Origin: Mauremys mutica
Taxonomy: Eukaryota > Chordata > Testudines > Geoemydidae
Length of the DNA: 64,000 bases
Direction of reading: 5' to 3'
NCBI RefSeq assembly: GCF_020497125.1
Contig: NC_059079.1
Span: 52,401,114 to 52,465,113 of the forward strand
Below are positions 1 through 9,602 of the stretch, piece by piece (position 1 is the stretch's first letter; each line of letters opens with the position of its first letter). A program made the translations under genes and the position numbers. Under the pieces are notes generated by a model that made no database searches, was not told the origin of the DNA, and saw only the letters and a list, made by a program, of their open reading frames with translations.

Positions 1-11
1 TAACCACTCTC

Positions 12-61
12 AAGAAACACACTGCCTAAACTTGAATGAAAACTGGAACAAAGATACGTCA
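12..61 (+). repeat. 50-bp inverted repeat, flank arm
   Basis: These 50 bases are the exact reverse complement of 696-745, which lies inside the Penelope-like element's endonuclease region (50/50 by eye). This arm is outside the element's target-site duplication, so it belongs to the flanking DNA. It is probably the template, or one product, of a local copy event. Confidence 0.9.
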
Positions 62-182
62 TTATTCTCATTTCATACTCCTTTGCCTTTCCTACCAACC
101 ACAACTAAAAGAGGAACTGACTTCATGCATGGGCCGTAAACACAGAAACCATTGAAAAATATGGTGGTCAGGCTCAGATCCT

Positions 183-195
183 CACACGGAAGAGT
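183..195. repeat. 13-bp target-site duplication, left copy
   Basis: CACACGGAAGAGT here is repeated exactly at 1747-1759, bracketing the Penelope-like element. Direct repeats of about this size are expected from target-primed reverse transcription. Confidence 0.85.
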
Positions 196-399
196 CAAGT
201 ATCAGAGGGGTAGCCGTGTTAGTCTGGTTCTGTAAAAGCAGCAAAGAATCCTGTGGCACCTTATAGACTAACAGACGTTTTGCAGCATGAGCTTTTGTGG
301 GTGAATACCCACTTCTTCGGATGCAAGTGGTGGAAATTTCCTGGGGCAGTTATATATAAGCAAGCAAGAAGCAAGCTAGAGATAACGAGGTTAGATCAA

Positions 400-940
400 T
401 CAGGGAGGATGAGGCCCTGTTCTAGCAGTTGAAGTGTGAAAACCAAGGGAGGAGAAACTGGTTCTGTAATTGGCAAGCCATTCACAGTCTTTGTTTAGTC
501 CTGAGCTGATGGTGTCAAATTTGCAGATGAACTGGAGCTCAGCAGTTTCTCTTTGAAGTCTGGTCCTAAAGTTTTTTTGCTGTAGGATGGCCACCTTAAG
601 ATCTGCTATTGTGTGGCCAGGGAGGTTGAAGTGTTCTCCTACAGGTTTTTGTATATTGCCATTCCTAATGTCTGATTTGTGTCCATTTATCCTTTTGACG
701 TATCTTTGTTCCAGTTTTCATTCAAGTTTAGGCAGTGTGTTTCTTAGAGACTGTCCAGTTTGGCCGATGCACATAGCAGAGGGGCATTGCTGGCATATGA
801 TGGCATATATTATATTGGTGGAAGTGCAGGTGAATGAACCGGTGATGTTGTGGCTGATCTGGTTTGGTCCTGTGATGGTGTTGCTGGTGTAGATATGTGG
901 GCAGAGTTGGCATCGAGGTTTGTTGCATGGATTGGTTCCT
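400..940 (-). pseudogene. Penelope-like linker and GIY-YIG endonuclease, broken
   Basis: On the minus strand, translation gives a Cys-rich linker (CNKPRCQLC), then a GIY-YIG module. NIIYAIICQQC holds the first motif and CIGQT the second, with Cys where the family has Tyr. After the foreign insertion at 696-745 the module resumes with RINGHKSDIRN. The C-terminal part (400-594) contains the RETAEL segment with the expected acidic residue, and NKDCEW. The insertion brings a stop soon after LRNTLPKLE. GIY-YIG enzymes nick DNA to prime element insertion; this one is dead. Confidence 0.75.
696..745 (-). repeat. 50-bp inverted repeat, arm inside the element
   Basis: This arm is an exact reverse complement of 12-61. 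About 44 bases appear to be extra relative to the normal endonuclease coding sequence, while bases at both edges match the element and the flank alike. This suggests a microhomology-guided template switch. Confidence 0.85.
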
Positions 941-989
941 GAGCTAGAGTTGCTATGGTACGGTGTGCAGTTGCTGGTGAGAATATGCT

Positions 990-1751
990 TCAGGTTGGCA
1001 GGTTGTCTGTGGGCGAGGACTGGTCTGCCTGTGAAAGTGTGGGATCATTGTCCAGGATGGGTTGTAGATCCCTGATGATGCGTTGTAGGGGTTTTAGCTG
1101 GGGACTGTATGTGATGGCCAGTGGAGTCCTGTTGGTTTCTTTCTTGGGTTTGTCTTCCAGTAGGAGGCTTCTGGGTACACGTCTGGCTCTGTTGATCTGT
1201 TTCCTTATTTCCTCGTGTGGGTACTGTAGTCTTGAGAATGCTTGGTGGAGATTTTCTAGGTGTTGGTCTCTGTCTGCGGGGTTAGAGCAGATACGGTTGT
1301 ACCTCAGTGCTTGGCTGTAGACAATGGATCTTGTGGTGTGTCCGGGATGGAAGCTGGAGGCATGAAGGTAGGCATAGCGGTCGGTAGGTTTTCGGTATAG
1401 AGTGGTGTTGATGTGACCATCACTTATTTGCACCGTGGTGTCTAGGAAGTGGACCTCCCGTGTAGATTGGTCCAGGCTGAGGTTGATGGAGGGGTGGAAG
1501 CTGTTGAAATCGTGGTGGAATTTTTCCAGAGTCTCCTTTCCATGGGTCCAGATGATGAAGATGTCATCGATGTAGCGTAGGTAGAGAAGGGGCGTGAGTG
1601 GACGGGAGCTGAGGAAGCGTTGTTCCAGGTCGGCCATAAAAATATTGGCATATTGTGGGGCCATACGGGTGCCCATAGCGGTGCCACTGATCTGGAGATA
1701 TATATTGTCAGCAAATTTGAAATAGTTGTGTGTGAAGATAAAGCCACACAC
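990..1751 (-). pseudogene. Penelope-like reverse transcriptase fragment
   Basis: The 253-codon frame begins inside the right target-site duplication; real element sequence starts at 1746. It shows GTAMGTRMAP about 25 residues in, the catalytic YIDDIFIIW about 35 residues later, then a basic thumb-like region with LYRKPTDRYAYLH. The amino-terminal RT motifs are absent, which fits 5' truncation. The frame ends at a TGA just after DNLPT. The downstream linker and GIY-YIG coding continue in another frame, so a one-base indel near 990 is likely. It cannot make a working enzyme. Confidence 0.85.
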
Positions 1752-1759
1752 GGAAGAGT
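1747..1759. repeat. 13-bp target-site duplication, right copy
   Basis: An exact match to 183-195, marking the truncated 5' end of the Penelope-like insertion. Confidence 0.85.
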
Positions 1760-1839
1760 GAGCTTTTTTGAAACAGTCAGACTCAGAGGGAGCTCAAGAC
1801 TGGGAAACCCATAGATGCACAGGAGGATCTTGGCAGTCT

Positions 1840-2025
1840 AAGGTCCAGTCTACACTGGGGGGAAATCAATCTAAGTTACGCAACTTCAGTTATGTACCAG
1901 AGTCCCGGAGTTGATGGGAGAATGCTCGGCGGTCGATTTATCGTGTCTATAGTAGATGTGATAAATCGACTCCTCAGTGGATCTATGACTGCCTGTCGAT
2001 CCAGTGGGTAATGTAGACAAGCCCT
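1840..2025. mobile_element. Non-autonomous DNA transposon (MITE), ~185 bp
   Basis: The left end reads aggtccagtctacact and the right end reads atgtagacaagccct, in inverted form. The interior has a strong palindrome at about 1931-1970 (gtcgatttatc...gataaatcgac). I recall this gtctacact-type family, with its internal cgataaatcgac palindrome, as common in turtles. No clear target-site duplication. Confidence 0.65.
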
Positions 2026-2402
2026 ACAAGAATAAGTTGAGTCAATTTTGTTCCTGTAACTTAAGATGAAAGACTACGTAGCTTATCTTAAAACATAAAA
2101 CTAGATGAGACTAAATGTGTAGTCAGTCTGCTTGTGCTTTTAAAATCCACTTCTCTTTAATGCTTTAGTCTAACTGCTAAATAAAAATGATTAGTTCTAG
2201 GAAGTCTGTTGGTCAATATCACTGGTCACAGGTTCCCAAAGGGAGGATCAAGCAGGTGCCCCAAAACCCAGGCAGACGTTCATGATGATCAGTGCTTGGT
2301 ATACACAGAAAGGGGACCAAGTTGCAGCTCTCCCCAGAAGCATGACACAAAGACATAATTTCATGCTACATATACCACATTCAGAAAGTTAAATCTTTCC
2401 TA
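2026..2402. other. No feature seen
   Basis: AT-rich sequence between two MITEs. I see no gene, RNA or repeat that I recognise. Confidence 0.6.
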
Positions 2403-3001
2403 GGGCTTGGCTACACTTGCAAGTTGCAGCGCTGGTAGAGGCTTTCCAGCGCTGCAATTAGTAACCGTCCACACCTGCAAGGCACATCCAGCGCTGCAAC
2501 TCCCTGGCTGCAGCGCTGGCTGTACACCTGGCCAGGTTGGGGTGTAGCGATTGCAGCGCTGGTGATCCAGCGCTGCTCATCAAGTGTGGACACACACCAG
2601 CGCTTTTATTGGCCTCCAGGGAATAAGGAGATATCCCAGAAAGCTTTTAACTAAATTACTCTCTTTGTTTTGTTATGCAGCCTCTCTTTGTTTTGTTGTG
2701 AACTCCAATCGGAGCTCCGTTGAACTGCTTATCTAAAAAACAAACACTGATCACAGCAAACAGGAGCTATCTGTACCTGGCTGTGAACGATCAAATGAGG
2801 CAGGGAGTGAATGTTTGCTTGACAGAGAAACAGCGTTGGAGGCAGGCTGTTTGCAATTAAGACCAAGGGTTCGCAAACATTTTGTGATTTTTCAATCCAG
2901 GTAGCTGTGAGTGTGGCCTCACACCAGCTGTGCTCCTACACAGCTGGATGACCAGCGCTGCAAACTACCAGCGCTGCAAACCGTAAGTGTAGCCAAGCCC
3001 C
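2403..3001. mobile_element. Non-autonomous hAT-like element, ~600 bp
   Basis: The ends are inverted: gggcttggctacact at the left and agtgtagccaagccc at the right. The core ccagcgctgcaa recurs many times in both orientations near both ends (sub-terminal repeats), and the middle is ordinary AT-rich DNA. No transposase. Only cta/cctag is shared at the junctions, so the duplication is unresolved. Confidence 0.7.
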
Positions 3002-3914
3002 TAGATTACCTCTAAGCGTTTACTAACATCTGAGCAAACTGCACCTCAGTGGCTGCTTTTATTAAATATTCTGCACAGGATACTCTAATGGCAAATGCTG
3101 ACAGGTGACAACTTGGTTTTCAGAATATGAATATAAGCAGAAGCTGCTTGAGAACTGGGATTGAAAGATTAGAACCTTTAGCTTGGCACTCAGCATGTTA
3201 GGGACAGCCAAGCTTGCCTTAGAAACAAAGATACACACAACTGGAATATATTAAGCCTTAGCTACTCGCTTCTCTAATAAACTAGGATGTGTCTTGGTCC
3301 AACCTATCACAAAAAGTGAGAAAAAAATAGAAGATACAGAATACTAGGCAAGGTATTATTTTGAGTACATTAGGCAGCCTGTAAGAGACAATGGAACTGT
3401 AAACCAGTCTTAAGTCATTTACAATTTAATTTACCCACTAATTTTACCATTTCATATTGCATATATTTTTCTACAATGTGGCTATTTACCTTCCCAAACA
3501 ACAGGGAAAAAGATACATTAGCCAATTTAAAGAGTAGCCCTTAATGCAATTGAAAGGCTTACAAATTGATTTTCTTTAATGAACTTTATATCCTGACATC
3601 CTGTCTTTTTTCCTCTAGTACATTCAATTAGGCTATAATCAGTTATTAAGGGGTAGATAACAGGAGCGTGACATCATCCACATGAGGCAAAAATTGTAAA
3701 GGAGGATTAATTAAAATCTAATTTTCATGTGAGACTAGACCATCTGAGCCAAGAGGCACTACAGTAATTGCAAAAAACAGGAAGGGGAAAGGAAGAACAC
3801 CTTGCCTATAGAGGTCCAAATGAACGTGAAACACAACATAGCCTTCTTGTAGCTAGCAGTGTCAGGGAAATACCCTTCCAAGAAAATGAAGTTGCCATAT
3901 TCCTCAAGATTAGG
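3002..3914. other. No feature seen
   Basis: AT-rich, with short homopolymers. No supported gene or repeat. Confidence 0.55.
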
Positions 3915-4101
3915 CCAGTGGCTTCCCCCTGGTTCCTTCAGCCGGCACTGCTTCCAGGAGCTCCCATTGGCCTGGAGCAGCAAACTGTGGCCAGTGGGAG
4001 CCGCGATCGGCCGGACCTGCAGACGCAGCAGGTACACAAACCGGCCCGGCCCTCCACGGGCTTTCCCTAAACAAGCGGCATCCCAAGTTTGGGAAACACT
4101 G
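3915..4101. mobile_element. hAT-type element, right part
   Basis: The right end, agtttgggaaacactg, is a terminus I recall from a reptile hAT family. The GC-rich body (ggccagtgggagccgcgatcg and following) shares its core with the complete element at 45583-45786 in reverse orientation. The left terminus is missing or too diverged. The overlapping open frames here are incidental. Confidence 0.6.
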
Positions 4102-4455
4102 CTCTAGGGGCATCAGAGGAGCTCTGCATATAGCCCCTCACATCTGTTTCCCTTCTTGGAGCTTCATGCCACAAAGGGTTTTTCCAGTCCACTCACAATA
4201 GCCCTCCTAAGGGTTTAATTTATTAAGTTAAAGTTCAAACCTAGATATCAAAGTCTTCACTCCAGCCTTCAACTGGGTACAGCCCAAATGCTCCATGTCT
4301 GATCAGAGTCCTTGCTGCCTTAGCAGGCTACTCCCAGCCATTCCTAGCTGAAGCAATTCCTCTAGTCTCAGTTTCTCCTTGCAAGAGCCGCTCTCATTCT
4401 CTGCAGCCTCACTACAGTCTCCTAAGCTTCCCCGCTCTGTGGGCAAGCCACCCTG
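4102..4455 (-). mobile_element. Possible LTR fragment
   Basis: Read on the minus strand, this segment has an AATAAA inside taacttaataaattaaaccc, followed by sequence like the R-U5 part of reptile retrovirus-like LTRs. No terminal TG/CA pair and no duplication could be set, so this is a tentative call from composition and recall. Confidence 0.3.
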
Positions 4456-5430
4456 TTATATTCATTAACAATCTAAACTCACAGAGGGAACAATGTTGTG
4501 AACTGAAGCAGCTGGAATCATTTCTGTAGCTAATATATTTCTAAAGTGGCTAGAAATGGAAAATTTGTATAAGATTTTCTGGCAGGGACACAGTTTTCTT
4601 AATTAATATTTTTAAAGTCAAAGGTCTAGTTTTTTTGTTTGTTTTTTTTAAAATCTGATATGGTGAGCCAGGCTAGGCCCAAGCCACATACCTAATCTTG
4701 AACCAAGATCACGACTCAGCAATTCCATTTGCCCCACATCAAAGTGGGAGAAAAATGTTGTTATACTGCTGAGAAAATTGATGTATCTGATGCACCAGGA
4801 TTTTAAAAACATTCCCTGTAAGCATTCTGTACAGCTCCCCCCACTCAATATCACTGTAGGGCATTAGAACAGGATTCAAAACTTCAAGTCGATATGTCGG
4901 TCCCAGTACAGTGCTTATTTTTTTGACTAGCATATTCTAGCTTTTGAAACTACAAGCACTACAAGCAGACGGGGTTATTATGGCTGCATTAACAAGCAAA
5001 ACGGTATTTCATAATATTGCTAAAGTGATACCAGAATTTCTGTTAGAACCTTGCATTTAAAGAGGTTACGCTCAGCCTTAAAACAACTGTGAGCTAAAAT
5101 TTAGCATGCGAGAGTTTAGCTAAAAAGCATTTTATTACAGCTTTTCAAAAAGCAACAATACAAAGTATGTAGCCCTGTAAAGCCATTGGGATTCCATTAA
5201 TACAAAAGACGCTACATCAAATAAGGACTAATCCTTACCTACCCACCTGAATAGTCCTTATTCCTGTAAGTAGTCCCATTGAAGCCAAGGTTTGAAGGAA
5301 GAGAAAAGAAATGGAAAGAGAGGACTACTTTGCCTAGCACTATTTGATATACAGCATCAAATTAACCCCTGGCTGTAAGTGTTGTGTAGTCATTGGGCCA
5401 TCCTTCCACTGACAGATGAATTTCACCCAC
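4456..5430. other. No confirmed feature; protein-like frame at 4739-4933
   Basis: Mostly AT-rich. On the minus strand, 4739-4933 has a 64-codon frame including YSDIEWGELYRMLTGN that reads like real protein, but I cannot name a family, and no convincing splice sites bracket it. It may be a relic of an unknown gene or chance. Confidence 0.4.
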
Positions 5431-5534
5431 GGGGCCTGATTCACAAACTTATAGGCCAGTGCAAAGTTGTTATATCTATTCACTTCCCTGGAGTTACTCC
5501 TGAGTCTCACTTGTACAGGCATAAGTCAGGCCCA
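5431..5534. repeat. Short palindromic interspersed repeat
   Basis: Starts ggggcctgattcac and ends gtcaggccca, with loosely complementary arms. It belongs to the group of ~60-130-bp fold-back repeats that recur in this window. Confidence 0.4.
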
Positions 5535-5959
5535 TAGTTCATCATATTCTGATCTGCGCACTTGGCATTAAGTGTGAATAACCTCAGTTATGTTTTTATA
5601 AGACTAGGGATGAGCAAGCCTCTTTCAATAAAATAAGAAATTTTGAATCCTTACCCAAAACCAATAGGTTTAATCCTCAGAATAAGCTTGATTATTATTT
5701 TACAAAACAAATAGAAACACCAAATCCCACAAGATATTTCTGGTCTGATTAAAAAACAACAAAAGCCCTAACAAATAAACAAAAACCCCACAACATCCTG
5801 TAAATCTCATCTAAAGCCTGGTTTCTAAGAGATTTCCAGACCAAAGAGCATCCAGTATGTACATTTGTCCAGTTTGCACTGAGCCAAACTTCCAACCCTT
5901 CTGAGCTCCCAGTAAGTACTTAAAAAACATACTATTAATTAAAAATAAAAGAACAGGAT

Positions 5960-6190
5960 AAGTTCATGGAGGATAGGTCCATCAATGGCTATTAGCCAGG
6001 ATGGGCAGGGATGGTGTCCCTAGCCTCTGTTTGCCAGAAGCTGGGAATGGGCAACAGGGGATGGATCACTTGATGATAACCTGTCTCTTCATTCCCTCTG
6101 GGGCACCTTGCATTGGCCACTGCCGGAAAACTGGACTGGGATAGATGGACCTTTGGGCTGACCCAGTATGGCCATTCTTATGTATGTTCT
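5960..6190 (+). mobile_element. CR1 LINE, 3' end
   Basis: The reverse complement of the same CR1 3' region seen at 16036-16260 and 33395-33620: tccatcaatggctattagcc, then gggcaggga and the gacccagtatggccattctta tail. It contains the last codons of ORF2 and the 3' untranslated region; the 5' side is truncated, as usual for LINEs. It is the only clear plus-strand CR1 in the window. Confidence 0.85.
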
Positions 6191-6737
6191 AAAAGAAAAA
6201 TGTTTGTTTTTTTCATTAGTTTAGATCTGTTTGGGAAAATTGTTACAAAATTTGTAACTTCAATGACTATTTCTTCTCCAGAGATAAGGTAATTAAAGTA
6301 ATTTTGCAGAAAACCAATCTTTTCCCCATTGCCTCAGTGTAGGTGCTCAGAAGTAAGAATGAATCAATATAAGAGAATCTATTCACAGAGAAAAAGAAAC
6401 AAATATATCTTTATAATTACAATACACCACACATTCCACAGCTGCATGCCTCTTGTGAATAGCTCTGATCTGAATGTAAATGTTTAACACTGAGAAAAAA
6501 TTAAAGGAAGAAATGGAAACCTACACAAAAGCTCAACTTTTTAAAATAGTTATTACATTTGATTTTAAGAGCAACCTGCCGGTATTTATTATTTGGTCTG
6601 GGTTCTCAAAATATACTCAATTGTAGCATATACATTACTGCGTCACAATTATGGATGGGTCAACTAGTCAGCTAAAATAAGAACCAGTGCTTTCGTGAAG
6701 ATTCTTGCAAAAATACAACTAAACCTAATTAATTCTG
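6191..6737. other. No feature seen
   Basis: AT-rich. Nothing recognised. Confidence 0.55.
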
Positions 6738-6857
6738 ATACAGGGCCATGCTTTCCTGGGCCCCCTAATTTTACCTGACCTCAGAAAGGAAGTAAGTTCT
6801 AGCCTGGTTAGTGCTTATATGGGAGATTGCCAGGTAACATGAAGTACTTCAGGCTTT
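6738..6857 (+). pseudogene. 5S rRNA-derived sequence, near full length
   Basis: About 120 bases align by eye along vertebrate 5S rRNA from the ggccat of the 5' part through ctcagaaag to the 3' terminal aggcttt. The internal promoter box region survives as cctggttagtgcttatatgg. Many substitutions show it is a decayed pseudogene or the 5S head of a SINE3/AmnSINE-type element. No clear tRNA-like second module follows. Confidence 0.7.
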
Positions 6858-7431
6858 CAGATTTAAGACAAGGCTAGCCAAAATACTCAAGACCAAGTCC
6901 TAAAGTTGCTTACTCAAGTGACTTCCAACTCCCCCTTAACTTCACACTTTGTCACTGCAAACATTGACCATGCTTCTATGAACTGCTAAAAAGAACAATA
7001 GAACCCAATTCTGCTATCATTTAAGGTATACTGTTATAAACCAGAAATAACTCGATTGAAATTAAAGGGAAGAGAATAAGCTACATAGACTCTAGAGAGG
7101 GCTAAGAGACTACATGATTTAATGTCTCCCTGGCAGCACAAGGTTGTTTCCTACTGTATATTTACGGTAGGAATTTAATTGTGACAAATTCCCACTTCAA
7201 TTGCCACAGATCTGTTAACATATATATTTGTTCAGTCAAAACACAGTAAAAGTTAAATACTTCCCTTTTTCCTCAATCTGGTGTGCCGCTGTTTCAGGTC
7301 TCGTCAGCAATGGTGGATACACATTAACACTGAAACATTCCGTGATACAACAATTTCATCATAACATCAGTGAGAATTCATGAATTTCACAGCAAGATCC
7401 CCAAATCATCACAAAAGCCAGCTTTTATCTA
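6858..7431. other. No feature seen
   Basis: AT-rich spacer between the two 5S-like sequences. I looked for a tRNA-like SINE body and did not find one. Confidence 0.5.
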
Positions 7432-7530
7432 GGGCCTCCATACTCTGAATAATATAATATAAACCCATTTAATCTCACCTCAAAGTCAGCTTGGTTAGTA
7501 CTTGGCTGGGAGAGTGCCAGGTACTGCAAG
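7432..7530 (+). pseudogene. Second 5S rRNA-derived fragment
   Basis: The clearest part is 7484-7530, where ggttagtacttggctgggag matches the 5S rRNA internal control region with one change and gtactgcaag matches the 3' end. The 5' part is weak and interrupted. It lies about 700 bases from the first copy, in the same orientation. Confidence 0.6.
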
Positions 7531-8279
7531 TTTTTACATTTTACAAACAGAGAGGATGAATTGTTAGGGATCAAATCCTGAGATCTTTATTCAATATTTA
7601 CTTAGGCAAACCCATACTAAGTCTCCCAGAATTGAGTTCTCTGTCAGTGTAAAGCTCAAGTGAGAAAAAGTAAATATTTTCCCCTACCCTTCCATGTGTT
7701 TACTTTGTTCTTCTGACCCTATGAGCTTTTATTTATTTTATTCCTACCGACTGCTCACTAGCAGCATCACTAATGTTTCCCATAAAGCTTTGCTCCTGTC
7801 AACCAGAGTGGAAGCATTAGGATGTACTAGCTCTATTGGAGAGCAGCAGGACTGGGGATAAGCTATCATCCTTGGGATTGAATCACTTTAAAAACAAAAC
7901 AAAACAGAGATATTGTAAAATCAGGCAAAATATTAAGGTGTTTCAAGGTAAATTCTAGCCAATACACTTTTTTGCACTACACTGAAGGAGAACTGGGGCT
8001 TCCATTCTGTATCCCAGGCAATAAAGTGTCAGTCTTTCTGACATTACTATAATGTTACACTGTACTTAGTATTCTTATTGGAAAAGGTTCTGGGTATGTT
8101 GACTGCGTCTCATAAGCACTCTCCCCACCTCCATCTGCCAGATTCTACCCTCATGAAGCTTAGAAGCTATTCCCAAAAAATGAACCCTTCTGCACATGTT
8201 TTTGTTGTGGAGATTTTTCCCTGTTCTTTCTTTCATCTATTTCTTTTTGGTTGACGGTGCCTGTATTTCTATTAGAAGC
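7531..8279. other. No feature seen
   Basis: A short stretch near 7577-7620 resembles a common amniote element containing tactcaggcaaa-like sequence, but the match is too weak to call. Confidence 0.45.
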
Positions 8280-8299
8280 AAAAAAAAAAAAAAAAAAAA
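8280..8299 (+). repeat. (A)20 homopolymer
   Basis: A run of 20 A. No retroposed body or duplication could be recognised next to it. Confidence 0.9.
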
Positions 8300-8320
8300 G
8301 GATAGATTGTGCCTTTAGAA

Positions 8321-8395
8321 ACAGCCTGGGTAGGGAGAAGCACAAAGATGTGACAGCCTGGGTAGGGAGAAGCACAAAGATGTGACAAAGATGTG
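8321..8395 (+). repeat. 32-bp tandem duplication with an extra 11-bp unit
   Basis: A 32-base unit starting acagcctgggtagggag occurs exactly twice (8321-8352 and 8353-8384). The last 11 bases, acaaagatgtg, are then repeated once more (8385-8395). Perfect identity points to recent slippage or unequal exchange. Confidence 0.95.
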
Positions 8396-9140
8396 ACAAC
8401 CCAGGCTCAGAAGCCCATTGAAGGACTTGGGACTTTCACAGAGACACTATCCCAATTTGTTCTATGCTCCCACCTTGCTCCCAGTCCCAAGAGGAAGTAA
8501 TTTGCCACTCCTCATTACCAGTAGCAGATTATTTCCCTCTCCTTCCCCACTCTAGCCAGAACAAGGGCTCCACCCAATCTCCACCCATCTGTATGGTGGG
8601 ACAGGGAAAGTATTGGGCATGCAGGCCCATCTCTCCTCCATGTCTGCAGCTGAGATGCAGCCAAGGCAAGACTGGAGTGGGGGATATGAAGGTCTTACTC
8701 CCCTTTGCACTCCTACTCAGCCATGCAAGTCTGGGCCACAACCTAGCTCAAAGACAATGGATTTTAATGGCAAAGCTTTTGAAACTCAAAGAATGATTCT
8801 GAATAAGGACTTGCTCTTTTCACCACCTGCATCCATTGACCAGGCCTTTTTTTTTCTTTCTGAAATGGTGTGGAAATTACATATATGTAAATTTATACTA
8901 TTGATTAAATATAAAATGAGCAAAACATTGAGTGACTGAGGACCAAGTTGGTTTTCAACCATCATGTTTGGTCAGAACAGGGGCCATGATTTTCTTCTTT
9001 TTCTAGGGGAGAACTTCTACAGAAAATTCTCCCCACTCTCTGATGTTTCAACTATTGTGGCAAGGTTTTCTAGATTAGCTAATGTCAGCAATATTTCTTT
9101 CTCATGGCAAAATTAGCTATTTAATCTGCATAGCCTAAAT
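8396..9140. other. No feature seen
   Basis: Overlapping open frames occur on both strands near 8464-8939, but none has protein-like composition or splice support. Confidence 0.5.
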
Positions 9141-9207
9141 GTATACTACAGATCCACCATCCTCAACTAGTCCATTACTAATTGAGGATGGTGGATCTAC
9201 AGTATAT
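9141..9207. ncRNA. 67-nt hairpin, possible precursor-miRNA-like stem
   Basis: Two 30-nt arms (9141-9170 and 9178-9207) pair over about 26 positions around a 7-nt loop. The core arm agatccaccatcctcaa is uninterrupted. This size is typical of pre-miRNAs and of tiny palindromic MITEs. The sequence shows no direct sign of transcription, so the RNA reading is inference. Confidence 0.4.
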
Positions 9208-9594
9208 AGAGAAAGCAGGGTCTGGATGTAAAGTACACCAGAAGCTCATACCCGTACATTAAAAAACATTAATTTAAAAAATCCTGCTGAGTCTTCTGTT
9301 GTTCAGTCTAGCACTTGTGCAGAGACCTCTTTTTGCCTTTTTACTTTTATGCATTTCCCTCAAAGAATTTTACTTTCCACAAGGATCATCCTCTGAAGAA
9401 TTTTCAGTTTCAGAGATCCGCATTCCACTAAAGTGTTGTTTCAAGACTCTGAAGGATGGCTGGTTTTTAATCAGCCTAGCAAATCACTTGGGGTCCCTTA
9501 CAGCCTGGTGGAGATTTACTTTAGGATTTTCAGTTTTGATGCAAACAAAAGTGGGAAGGAGCAAAGCTTCAATTTCCTTTACCATTAATCACAG
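9208..9594. other. No confirmed feature
   Basis: A 105-codon open frame starts at 9299 on the plus strand and runs into the hAT element beyond 9603. I do not recognise its product and think it is chance. Confidence 0.45.
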
Positions 9595-9602
9595 GTTAAA
9601 GT

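Larger units (their letters stand above)
196..1746 (-). mobile_element. Penelope-like (Neptune-type) retroelement, 5'-truncated
   Basis: Penelope-like elements encode a reverse transcriptase followed by a GIY-YIG endonuclease. On the minus strand this copy carries the RT catalytic half (about 990-1746), a Cys-rich linker with CNKPRCQLC, GIY-YIG endonuclease sequence (about 400-940) and a 3' tail ending at 196. The 13-bp direct repeats at 183-195 and 1747-1759 define both ends, so it is one insertion missing its 5' part. A frameshift near 990 and an insertion at about 696-745 break it. A second tail of the same kind lies at 52934-53070. Neptune-type assignment is from recall. Confidence 0.85.

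Noticed and set aside
955..1320. 121-codon plus-strand frame
   Set aside because: Antisense shadow of the Penelope reverse transcriptase.
3759..4113. Overlapping frames on both strands
   Set aside because: They extend from unique DNA into a hAT-type GC-rich segment; no domain is visible.
7280..7330. ctggtgtgccgctg context as a short regulatory palindrome
   Set aside because: No symmetry or known motif on closer reading.
8280..8299. Poly-A run as the tail of a processed pseudogene
   Set aside because: No gene-like body upstream and no matching direct repeats.
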